From Streptomyces coacervatus (lineage in GTDB: Bacteria; Actinomycetota; Actinomycetes; Streptomycetales; Streptomycetaceae): a stretch of 64,000 bases of DNA. Position 1 is the stretch's first letter. Each line of letters starts with the position of its first letter. Under the pieces are notes generated by a model. It was not told the DNA's origin, ran no database searches, and was given only the letters and a program-made list of their open reading frames with translations. Shown one piece after another: positions 50,707 through 58,766 of the stretch. The position numbers and the translations under genes are program-made. The stretch is from contig NZ_JARHTP010000009.1 of the NCBI RefSeq assembly GCF_029223485.1, positions 310,001 through 374,000 on the forward strand, given 5' to 3'.

Positions 50707-51468
50707 ATGACTCGTCGTCTGGAAGGAACCGTCGCCCTGGTCACCGGGGCCTCCAGCGGCATCGGCCGTGCCACCGCCCTGGAGCTCGCCCGCGAGGGTG
50801 CCTCCGTGGCGCTGGTCGGCCGGCGCGAGGACCGGCTCAGCGACCTCGCCGCCGAGATCTCCAAGGGCGGCGAACAGGCCCTGGTCGTGCCCGCCGACAT
50901 CACCACCCCCCAGGCCGCCGCGGAAGCGGTCGAGCGGACCGTCGAGGGCCTGGGCCGCCTGGACACCCTGGTCAACAACGCCGGTCTCATGCTGCTCGGG
51001 CCCGCCCCGGGTGCGGACCTGGAGGACTGGCGGCGCATGATCGACATCAATCTGATGGGCCTGATGTACACCGCCCATGCGGCCGTCCCCCATCTGGTCA
51101 AGGCCGCCTCCCAGGAGCCGCGTCGGGTCGCCGACATCGTCAACATCGGCTCGCTCGCCGGTCGCAGCGCCTTTGCCATGTCCGCCGTGTACAGCGCCAC
51201 CAAGTTCGGCGTCGGCGCCTTCAGCGAGGCACTGCGGCAGGAACTGGCGGGCCGGCACGTCCGCGTGTCGGTCGTCGAGCCGGGCAGCGTCGACACCGAA
51301 CTGCGTACGCACAACCCGGCCGTCATCCAGCAGCACATCGTCGCCGCCCTGGGCGACATCGAGCGGCTGCAGAGCCAGGACATCGCCGACACCGTCGGCT
51401 ACATCGTCACCCGTCCCCGGCACATGGCCGTCGCCGAACTCCTCGTACGCCCCACTGAGCAGGTCTGA
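50707..51468 (+). CDS. SDR family NAD(P)-dependent oxidoreductase
   Basis: ATG 50707; 253 residues of a classical short-chain dehydrogenase: VALVTGASSGIGRATALELA (cofactor loop), LVGRREDRL (Arg suggests NADP), LVNNAGLM, catalytic Ser in VNIGSLAGRSA, and YSATKFGVGAFSEALRQEL with Tyr and Lys. The substrate is an alcohol or ketone of unknown kind. It stands divergent from the TetR gene and is followed by the remnant of a DJ-1-like gene and a strong terminator. Confidence 0.94.
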   Translation: MTRRLEGTVALVTGASSGIGRATALELAREGASVALVGRREDRLSDLAAEISKGGEQALVVPADITTPQAAAEAVERTVEGLGRLDTLVNNAGLMLLGPAPGADLEDWRRMIDINLMGLMYTAHAAVPHLVKAASQEPRRVADIVNIGSLAGRSAFAMSAVYSATKFGVGAFSEALRQELAGRHVRVSVVEPGSVDTELRTHNPAVIQQHIVAALGDIERLQSQDIADTVGYIVTRPRHMAVAELLVRPTEQV

Positions 51469-51489
51469 GCCCGGAGTCCGAGGCCCACG

Positions 51490-51613
51490 CCACCCGCAGG
51501 AGCGGGTCGCCGCGGTGAGGAAGCGGGTGCCGCTCCTGCTGGAGGACGAACTCCGCAAGCGGGGTGCGCCATGTCGGAAACACCATCTCAATGACCCCGT
51601 TCGCCGCCGCTGA
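51490..51613 (+). pseudogene. DJ-1/PfpI family C-terminal remnant
   Basis: One frame reads QERVAAVRKRVPLLLEDELR KRGA before drifting into unrelated sequence and stopping at 51613. The VPFLLEDELxxRGA block is characteristic of the last third of DJ-1/PfpI (HchA-like) proteins. No start, nucleophile elbow or rest of the gene is present. It lies between the SDR stop and the terminator. Confidence 0.55.
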
Positions 51614-51627
51614 CGGCAGGCTTCGTG

Positions 51628-51673
51628 ACGGGACAGGTCTGCCGGGCCGTACGGCCCGGCAGACCTGTCCCGT
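51628..51673. terminator. bidirectional terminator, perfect 46-bp palindrome
   Basis: Positions 51628-51650 and 51651-51673 are perfect reverse complements, giving a stem of about 21 bp with a minimal loop (GTAC region). It lies between the rightward SDR unit and the leftward MmpL gene. Confidence 0.9.
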
Positions 51674-51683
51674 GATGCTGCTG

Positions 51684-53864
51684 CTAGTTGCGGCGTCCCG
51701 CCGGATCGTGGGTGACCGTGTCCGAGCCCTGGCCGCCCGAACCGATGGACGCGGTGCCCGCGACCGTGGGCTGCTCCGCCCGGTCGGCGTGTCCCGGCCA
51801 CCAGGCTGCGTGGCCTATCAGTGCGGTGAGGCTCGGCGTGAAGAACATCGCCATCACGAAGGCGGCGACCGCTATGCCGAAGGAGACCGCGAACCCCATC
51901 TCCGTGAGCAGGACGTTGCCGGCCAGCATCATGGTGGCGAAGGTCGCCGCCAGGATGAAGCCGGCCGCGGCCACGGTGGGACCCGCATGCCTGAGGGCCA
52001 TGCCCGCCGCCTCGCGCGGCTCACGGCCCTCGCGGGCCTCCTCCCGGAGGCGGGCGATCATGAGGATGTTGTAGTCGGTGCCGATGGCGACCACGAACAG
52101 ATACATGATCACCGGCAGCATGAACATCAGCCCCGAGTGCCCCTGTCCTTCCTGGAAGATCCACACCGTGGCGCCGAGAGTGGCGCCGAAGCCGAGCCCC
52201 ACCGAGGCGATCAGATACCAGGGGGCGACCACGCTGCGCAGCAGCAGCCCCAGAATCACCATGATCAGCAGGGCGGCGACCGGGAAGACCGTCCGGTAGT
52301 CGTGGTTCACCGCGGCGTCGATGTCCTTGTAGATCGAGGACATGCCGCCGACGAGGGCCGTGGAGCCCTCGGAGGCGCCGGAGTGGGCCGCCTCGCGCAC
52401 CCGGCCCACGGTGTCGATCGCCCGGTCCGTGGAGGCCTCGTACTTGAGCGTGACGGTGAAGTCCGCCGTGGTGCCGCCCTTGTTCACCTGGGTCAGACGG
52501 GCGCTCGCCACGCCGTCCACGGCGCCGAGCTTCTTCGCGTACGCGGCGAAGGCGGACTTGTCGAGCGGCCGGCCGGCGGTGCTGGACAGGTAGACGTCGG
52601 TGGGGGCGGCGGCGCCCGCCGAGTACGCCTTCTGCATCTCGTCCTGGACGACCATGGACTCCTTGGTCTTGGGCATGGAGCCCGACGCCAGGTCGAAGGT
52701 GGCCTTGTAGCCAAGCGTCCCCAGCGACAGCGCGATCAGGACGAGACCGGAGAGCGCGGCGGTCAGCGCGGGGCGGCGCTGCACGCCACGGCCCAGCGCC
52801 GCGAAACGGGCGTTGTCCGGCTCCCGTTGCCAGGACTTCGAGGGCCAGAAGACCTTCGGGCCGATGAGGGAGACGACGGCCGGGATCAGGGTCAGGCCCG
52901 CGATCAGGGTGACGGTGACCGCGATGGCGAGCGCCGGGCCCATCTGCTTGAGGAAGCCCAGCGTGGACAGCGCCAGCGCGAGGAAGGCGATGATCACCGC
53001 ACCTGCCGCCGAGGCGATGGCCTCGCCGACCCGGCCCACCGCGTTCACCATGGCCTGCTTGGATTCGTCACCGGCGCGCAGGCGTTCGCGATAGCGGAAC
53101 ATCAGGAACAGGAAGTAGTCCGTGCCCACACCGAAGAGCACGACGATCAGGATCGACGAGACGCTGCTGTTGGCCTGCAGGTCGAACAGCTTCGTGGCGT
53201 ATGCGATCAGCCCGTTGGCGATGGCGGACACCAACCCGATCAGGATCAGCGGCAGAAACGCCAGGATCGGTGCCCGGAAGATGATCAGCAGGGTCACCAG
53301 AATGATGACGAAGGTGCCGATGCCGATCAGTGCCTGACCGCGCTTGGACGAGTCCTGCTGGTCGAGTGCCTGCGCGGCGGAGCCGCCGAGCTTCACGTCC
53401 AGGTCGGTGCCCTTGGCCAGTTGTTCGACGTCCTCGCGCAACACCTTCGCCGCGTCGGCCTGTTTGGGCTGGCCGGCGTTCTTGCTGTCCATCTGGACCA
53501 GGGTCAGGGCGTACCTGCCGTCCTTCGACGGCTGGCCGGGGACGACCTTCTGCACCTGGTCGATGCGCTTCCTGCCCAGCTCGGAGGTGATCCGGGCGAC
53601 GTCCTGCTGGTCGGCGGCCGTCAACTTGCCGCCGTCGGTGCGCTGGTAGAGCGCGATCGCGGACGGGGTGAAGGCGCTGGGGAACGCCTTCTCCTGAAGA
53701 ACCGCCGCTTTGATGGACTCGTAACTCTTCGGCAGAAAACTGCTCTCGTCACTGTTCGAGGGCAGGCTCGGGGCAGTGGCCACGATCGCCACCGCGGCGA
53801 TCAGCCATGCCACGATCGTCCAGACGGGATGTCGGACGACCGTGTTGCCAATACGTCGGAACAT
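51684..53864 (-). CDS. MMPL family RND-type transporter
   Basis: ATG 53864 after AGGAGG; 726 residues. Twelve membrane spans in the MmpL layout: one at the N-terminus (IVAWLIAAVAIVATA), a large outside loop with DQQDVARITSEL, spans with the conserved GVGTDYFLFLMFRYRERLRA, a second loop, and the repeat VAIGTDYNILMIARLREEAR. The two GTDY motifs carry the proton-relay Asp-Tyr pairs. Relatives export lipids or drugs using the proton gradient. No partner gene is adjacent, and the cargo is unknown. Confidence 0.93.
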   Translation of the reverse strand: MFRRIGNTVVRHPVWTIVAWLIAAVAIVATAPSLPSNSDESSFLPKSYESIKAAVLQEKAFPSAFTPSAIALYQRTDGGKLTAADQQDVARITSELGRKRIDQVQKVVPGQPSKDGRYALTLVQMDSKNAGQPKQADAAKVLREDVEQLAKGTDLDVKLGGSAAQALDQQDSSKRGQALIGIGTFVIILVTLLIIFRAPILAFLPLILIGLVSAIANGLIAYATKLFDLQANSSVSSILIVVLFGVGTDYFLFLMFRYRERLRAGDESKQAMVNAVGRVGEAIASAAGAVIIAFLALALSTLGFLKQMGPALAIAVTVTLIAGLTLIPAVVSLIGPKVFWPSKSWQREPDNARFAALGRGVQRRPALTAALSGLVLIALSLGTLGYKATFDLASGSMPKTKESMVVQDEMQKAYSAGAAAPTDVYLSSTAGRPLDKSAFAAYAKKLGAVDGVASARLTQVNKGGTTADFTVTLKYEASTDRAIDTVGRVREAAHSGASEGSTALVGGMSSIYKDIDAAVNHDYRTVFPVAALLIMVILGLLLRSVVAPWYLIASVGLGFGATLGATVWIFQEGQGHSGLMFMLPVIMYLFVVAIGTDYNILMIARLREEAREGREPREAAGMALRHAGPTVAAAGFILAATFATMMLAGNVLLTEMGFAVSFGIAVAAFVMAMFFTPSLTALIGHAAWWPGHADRAEQPTVAGTASIGSGGQGSDTVTHDPAGRRN

Positions 53865-54107
53865 GCGGGGGGTCCTCCTGGGTAGGAAGATCACCGCAGC
53901 CCGGGGAGCGGTCCCTGGCATCGGCGACCTCGACCGGCACGCGTCCAACGGGCCGGTCGAATGGTTGTCTTGGGAACTTGTGTCGGTGATCCATACGATT
54001 CAGCCCGTCAGGTGCCGTGCTGCGCAAGCGAGTTATTGGGTCTGACGGGTGCTCTGCACTGCGTGGACTGCACCGGCACGGCAGAAGTCAGCAGCCCGGA
54101 TTCCGGG

Positions 54108-54662
54108 TCAGCCCTGCGTCGTGTACGGCACCACACTCACCTGCAGGGTGAAGGCGGCGCGTGCCGCGCCCGCGATGTCCGGTGCCTTTGCCAGGGCGGT
54201 GACCTCGGCCGTGCCGCCCCGGGTGCCGGCGCACCGCAGCGAGGCGCGGGCCGTGCCGTCGGGGTCCAGGCGCCATGCGGAAGCCAGGACGAGGGCTGGC
54301 GCGGAGCTGTGCACGGCCATCCATCGCCTGTCGTCCGTGCGGGGCCGCAGGACGAGGGAGATCACGGTTCCCGGCCGTACGCACAGGCGCTGGTGGACCG
54401 CGTCGCCGGGGGCGACGCTGATCTCCGTGTGCCCGGCGGCACAGTTGCCCGCCGGAGTCGAGGGCGCCGTGGCCGACTCGCTCGGGCTTCCCCCGGACGG
54501 GGTCGCGGACGCGCCCGTCGGTGCAGTGGGGGACGGCCGCGCCGAGCTGCTGCCGGACGCCGACGCCGACGTCGCTCCTGTGGATCCGCCGCCCGCCGAC
54601 GTGCCGCACGCCGCCAGAGCGACCATTCCGGCGATCATCCACGCCCCGGCCCACCACCGCAT
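54108..54662 (-). CDS. secreted lipoprotein, hypothetical
   Basis: ATG 54662 is chosen because it gives a signal sequence with lipobox (GAWMIAGMVALAAC); 184 residues. A Ser/Thr/Ala/Gly-rich linker of about 50 residues follows, then a compact domain: HTEISVAPGDAVHQRLCVRP, VISLVLRPRTDDRRWMAVHS, CAGTRGGTAEVTAL and FTLQVSVVP, beta-rich with paired cysteines. No family recognised. The stop of the L,D-transpeptidase gene lies 77 bp upstream on the same strand, so both may serve the cell wall. Confidence 0.72.
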   Translation of the reverse strand: MRWWAGAWMIAGMVALAACGTSAGGGSTGATSASASGSSSARPSPTAPTGASATPSGGSPSESATAPSTPAGNCAAGHTEISVAPGDAVHQRLCVRPGTVISLVLRPRTDDRRWMAVHSSAPALVLASAWRLDPDGTARASLRCAGTRGGTAEVTALAKAPDIAGAARAAFTLQVSVVPYTTQG

Positions 54663-54739
54663 GCCGGCACCTCCCGACCCGCTCGTACCGATACCCAGCA
54701 TCCCGCGGAACACCGCCGGCAGATGCGGGCCGCCGTCTT

Positions 54740-55936
54740 CTAGTTCAGGGAGTTCAGGGCGCTTCCCTTCTTCCAGGTCTCCCAGGCCACGTTCCAGTCG
54801 CCGTAGCCGTTGTTGGCCGCCACGGTCTCGACGGAGTGAACGACCGTGACCGGGTCGCCGGGGTCGACATGGCCGTAGAACCACCTGGCGTCGCCCGTGC
54901 TCATGCCGATGCAGCCGTGGCTGCCGTTGACCAGGCCGAACTTGCCCGCGTTCCAGGGTGCGGCGTGCACATAGGTGCCGGACGTGGTGAGCCGGACGTC
55001 CCACTTGACCGCGCCCAGGTCGTACGCCTCGGGGCCGAAGATGCGGACGGTCGAGGAGTTCATGCGGATGGTCGGCACCTTGCCCAGGACGACCATCGTG
55101 CCGTTCCACGTCTCGTAGCCCCTCTTGCCGCTGGAGACCTTCAGGATCCGCAGCATCCGCCCGTTCCGCCTCACCGTCATCGTCTTCGTCGTGACGTCCA
55201 CCGTGCTCGTCACGGCATCCCCGATGCGGAAGTTCACGATGCGCTCCTGGGTGCCGTAGACCCCGCTGCCCGTGTTCACGCCTGCCAGGTCCATGCGCAG
55301 CGTGATCCGGGTGCCCCGCTGCCAGTACCGCTCGGGGCGGTAGTCGATGCGGTCCTTGCCGCTGCGGTCCTTCATCCAGCTCCAGGCGCCCTCGACCGCG
55401 GGGGAGGAGGTGACATGGAGCTTCCGCTCGACTGCCGCCCGGTCGTGGATCGGCTTGTTGAAGATGATCGAGACCGGCATGGCGACGCCGACCGTCATGC
55501 CCTTGTCGGGGTAGTACTCGCCGACGACCGCGTTCTGCGGTGCCTCGGTGGTGAAGGAAGCGGTCTTGTCGAGGACCGCGCCGCCTTCCGTCCTGCCGTT
55601 CGCCTTGACCGTGTAGGTGGCGCCCGGGGCGAGCGGCGTGGTCGAGGTCCACACGGACTTGTCCTCGGACCAGGTGCCGGAGAGCCGGCCCGGGCCGGGC
55701 GAGCCGACCTCGACGGAGATCAGGGATCCGCCCCGTGCACGCACCGTCACCTTCCGGCCGACCGGCACCTTCCCGCTGCCGGCGGCGGGCTGCACGACTA
55801 TCGCGGGCCCGCCCTTGTCACCGCCGTCCGCCCCGCCACCGGAGGTGCACGCGGCGAGAAGGACGGCGGCGGCCGATGCGAGCGCGAGCGGCGGCACGGT
55901 CCGGCGGCCCAGCTGTGCAGGCAGGTGCTGTCCCAT
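54740..55936 (-). CDS. L,D-transpeptidase lipoprotein with Ig-like domain
   Basis: ATG 55936; 398 residues. Lipobox VLLAAC at the N-terminus. An Ig-like segment (TVTVRARGGSLISVEVG to YTVKANGRTEGGAVLDKTAS) and a second one (FNKPIHDRAAVERKLHVTSS) precede the YkuD domain, whose active site is LVNGSHGCIGMSTGDARWFY with the catalytic Cys and His. Such enzymes form 3-3 cross-links between meso-diaminopimelate residues in peptidoglycan. It is similar in layout to mycobacterial LdtMt2. Confidence 0.95.
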   Translation of the reverse strand: MGQHLPAQLGRRTVPPLALASAAAVLLAACTSGGGADGGDKGGPAIVVQPAAGSGKVPVGRKVTVRARGGSLISVEVGSPGPGRLSGTWSEDKSVWTSTTPLAPGATYTVKANGRTEGGAVLDKTASFTTEAPQNAVVGEYYPDKGMTVGVAMPVSIIFNKPIHDRAAVERKLHVTSSPAVEGAWSWMKDRSGKDRIDYRPERYWQRGTRITLRMDLAGVNTGSGVYGTQERIVNFRIGDAVTSTVDVTTKTMTVRRNGRMLRILKVSSGKRGYETWNGTMVVLGKVPTIRMNSSTVRIFGPEAYDLGAVKWDVRLTTSGTYVHAAPWNAGKFGLVNGSHGCIGMSTGDARWFYGHVDPGDPVTVVHSVETVAANNGYGDWNVAWETWKKGSALNSLN

Positions 55937-56132
55937 GAGACTCTCCCCTTTCCCAAGGGCTGAGTGGCGTGGCTTGTTGCGTTGTTTTGTCGCTTTCCTG
56001 GTACCCCGGGAAGGCCCCCCGGCCGACCGGCCCATCGGGTGACTGCTCCAGAGTGACTCATGGGTGACTGCTCAAGGCGGGCGCCACCTGCGCCGTCCTG
56101 GGGGACACGCGAATTCGACTCGGAGGTTGGTT

Positions 56133-57368
56133 GTGACGGAGATCGGCCGCTGGATGGACGGCCTGGAGGAGCAGGCCGCCCGCGCTCTGCCACCTGAGAT
56201 CTACGGCTATTTCCGCAGAGGAGCCGGTCAGGGCATCAGCGCGGCCGAGGCTGCCACCAGCTGGGACCGGCTGCGACTGCGGCCCCATGTGCTGCGCGAC
56301 GTATCCGTCTGCGACACCTCGACGACCGTACTGGGCACCCGAGTCGACACGCCCGTCCTAGGGCCTGTTCTGAGTTCCCCGCCTGCACCCCGACGCCCGG
56401 CACGCACGCTCGGCGCACGGCGCCGCAGGACAGGTGGCTCCGCCACATGACCTGCGACACCGCACGCCGATCGCACGCACCGAACGCCGCTGCGCCCGCG
56501 CTCCGCGCGGACGACGGGGAACTCAGAACAGGCCCTAGCCGCCCCGAGCACCCTGCAGCGCCGGGCGGACCCGGAGGGCGAAGCGGCCACCGCGCGCGGC
56601 GTCGCCCGCGCCGGATCGCTGCTGGCGGTGACCTCCAACACGGCGATCCCCTTCTCCGCCCTGCCGGCGAGCGGGGCGCCGTGGTGGGTGCAGGTCTATG
56701 TGGCCCGGGACCGGTCGCTGACCGTGGAGGTGCTGGAGCGGGCCAGGGCCGCCGGAGCCCGGGCGGTCGTACTGACGGCCGACACCCCGGTGATCGGCTC
56801 GCACGGCAGGCCCGGAGCCCATGTGGCGGACTTCGTCGGACCGGAGGACCTGTACGGCAACGTCACCGGCATCCCCGCCCGGGAGGCGGCCGAGCACGCG
56901 GCCGACCTCACCCCGGACGTGATCGCCTGGCTGGGCGAGCAGACGGGGCTTCCGGTCGTGGTCAAAGGGGTGCTACGGGGCGACGACGCGCGCGAGTTCG
57001 CGGCGGCCGGTGCCTCCGGGCTCCTGGTCTCCAACCACGGCGGGCGGCAGCTCGACGGGCTGGTGCCGACCGCCTGGGCGCTGCCGGAAGTCGCCGAGGC
57101 GGTGGCCGGTACGGGCACGGAGGTCTACGTCGACGGCGGACTGCGCCGCGGCACCCACATCCTGGCCGCTCTCGCGCTCGGCGCCCGCGCGGTGTTCGTC
57201 GGACGACCGGTGCTGTGGGCGCTGACGGTCGCCGGGGACGGCGGAGTTGCCCGGTTGCTCGACGAACTCACCGGCGAACTGGCCGAGGCGATGCGGCTGA
57301 CCGGCGCGTTGTCCCTGGACCAGGTGGAACGCGATCTGCTCTGGACGGCGCTTCCACCTGTGGGCTGA
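56133..57368 (+). pseudogene. FMN-dependent alpha-hydroxy-acid dehydrogenase interrupted by a MITE
   Basis: From GTG 56133 a hydroxy-acid dehydrogenase reads to 56360 (LPPEIYGYFRRGAGQGISAA, RLRLRPHVLRDVSV), is cut by a 175-bp element with TA duplication, and continues at 56538 with APSTLQRRADPEGEAATARG through VVLTADTPVIG, LPVVVKGVL (lysine) and LLVSNHGGRQLDGLVPT (catalytic His) to GARAVFVGRPVLWAL. Removing 177 bp restores one frame of 352 residues. The element brings an in-frame TGA at 56448. The intact enzyme would oxidise lactate or similar 2-hydroxy acids. Confidence 0.88.
56359..56537. repeat. MITE-like element with TA target duplication
   Basis: The ends 56361-56381 and 56515-56535 are perfect 21-bp reverse complements (GGGCCTGTTCTGAGTTCC at the left). 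TA flanks both ends (56359-56360 and 56536-56537). The 175-bp interior has no gene but shares GACGCCCGGCACGCACGC (56392 on), GTGGCTCCGCCAC (56434-56446) and GCGGACGACGGGG with the 34669 element. The end sequences of the two copies differ beyond GCCTGT, so they may belong to sister subfamilies. Confidence 0.92.
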
Positions 57369-57447
57369 GAGGGCGGGATCCGGCCGCCGAGTCAGCCGGT
57401 GGCCGCGCGACGGGTTACTCAGGTTTGCCTCGCGATGTCCGCGCCGG

Positions 57448-58686
57448 TCACGTCGGCCGGCTCGCTTTTCTGCTGGGGGTCCGGGGGTTATCCCCCCGAA
57501 AATGCAGTACCAGCCCGACGAGCGCGGCGATCGCCGCCAGCACGGCGACGCTGGTGAGAGCGGTGGGCAGGGAGAACCAGTCAGCCATGAAACCGATCGC
57601 GGGCGGGCCGAGCAGCATGCCGCCGTAGCCGAAGGTGGAGGCGATCGCGACACCGCCGGGGCCGGCCAGCATCCCGGCCCGTTCGACGGCGACCGGGAAG
57701 AGGTTGGCGAGACCGAGTCCCGTGACGGCGAAGCCGATGAGAGCCGCCCACAGCGACGGTGACAGGGAGCCGGCCAGCATGCCCAGCGCGGCGGTGGTGC
57801 CGCCCGCGACCACGGTGCGGGTACGGCCGAGCCGTTCGAGCAGGGTCGTTCCCGTCAGCCGCCCGATGGTCATGGCGAGTGCAAAGCAGGAGTACCCCAT
57901 TGCCGCGACGCCCGCGGAGGTGCCCAGGTTCTGTTCCAGATGCAGCGCGCCCCAGTCGGCCATGGCTCCCTCGCCGTAGGCCGTGCACAGGGCGATGAGC
58001 CCGAAGACCACCACCAGCCCGCGGCTGCGGCCGTCGAGGCGGCGCGGACTGCCCGGCCCGGCCCCGCCCGCCCGCTCGGGCGGCTTCGGCGGCTGCTGAC
58101 GCAGGAGCGAACGCCCCGCCACGGCCGTCACCACAAGCCCGATGAAGGTCAGGCCGAGGAGATGCCGAGTCGGGGAGAGATGTCCGGCAACCAGTCCGCC
58201 CAGCCCGGCACCGAGCATGCCGCCGAGGCTGAACGCGGCATGGAAACTCGGCATGATCGGCCGCCGCAGGACGGCGACGAGATCGACGGCGGCGCTGTTG
58301 AAGGCGACGTTGATACCGCCGTACGCCGCACCGAAGACCAGGAGAACGGCGCCGAGCGCGACTGCCGAATGCGTCAGCGGAGGCAGGGCGACGCTCAGGG
58401 AGAGCAGGATGCCGCAGATCACGGTGACCACGTGGCTGCCGTAGCGGCGGCACAGACGTCCGGTGAGCATCATCGTGATCACGGCGCCGGCGGAGACGCC
58501 GAGGAGCGCGAGCCCGAGGGTGCCGGCGGAGGCGCCGGTCTGGTGCTTGATGGCCGGGATGCGGACGACCCAGCCGGCGAAGATGAAGCCGTCGAGAGCG
58601 AAGAAGACGGTGAGGGCGATGCGCAGGCGGCCGAGGGTGGTGCCCGGCACGGCGTTGTGCGTTCGGACTTTGTTTATTATCGGCAC
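57448..58686 (-). CDS. MFS transporter
   Basis: GTG 58686; 412 residues with about twelve spans. The opening IALTVFFALDGFIFAGWVVR and GRLCRRYGSHVVTVICG (motif A-like), then VFGAAYGGINVAFNSAAVDL and TAYGEGAMADWGALHLEQNL, match the YbjJ-like/sugar-proton group of MFS proteins. Transport substrate unknown. The promoter appears to start transcription at the GTG itself and an 8-bp inverted repeat covers this point. Confidence 0.9.
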   Translation of the reverse strand: MPIINKVRTHNAVPGTTLGRLRIALTVFFALDGFIFAGWVVRIPAIKHQTGASAGTLGLALLGVSAGAVITMMLTGRLCRRYGSHVVTVICGILLSLSVALPPLTHSAVALGAVLLVFGAAYGGINVAFNSAAVDLVAVLRRPIMPSFHAAFSLGGMLGAGLGGLVAGHLSPTRHLLGLTFIGLVVTAVAGRSLLRQQPPKPPERAGGAGPGSPRRLDGRSRGLVVVFGLIALCTAYGEGAMADWGALHLEQNLGTSAGVAAMGYSCFALAMTIGRLTGTTLLERLGRTRTVVAGGTTAALGMLAGSLSPSLWAALIGFAVTGLGLANLFPVAVERAGMLAGPGGVAIASTFGYGGMLLGPPAIGFMADWFSLPTALTSVAVLAAIAALVGLVLHFRGDNPRTPSRKASRPT

Positions 58687-58721
58687 AAAGTCAGGCTAGG
58701 CGGGGGCGAGGGCCAGGGCAA
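58666..58721 (-). promoter_or_regulatory. leaderless promoter plus operator of the MFS gene
   Basis: On the minus strand TTGCCC (58716-58721) and TAGCCT (58693-58698) are 17 bp apart; six bases after the -10 comes the GTG start, so the mRNA would be leaderless. GACTTTGT and ACAAAGTC (58666-58673 and 58685-58692, 11 bp between) form a perfect inverted repeat over the start codon. Confidence 0.65.
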
Positions 58722-58766
58722 GGAAGTTGTCACATGCACGTGAGCGGGGGCCAGGGACCGGCGACA

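Noticed and set aside
51564..53885. Very long plus-strand open frame opposite the MmpL gene
   Set aside because: Its product is low-complexity, Gly/Asp/Arg/His-rich and mirrors the codon bias of the minus-strand MMPL gene, which has full membrane topology and GTDY motifs.
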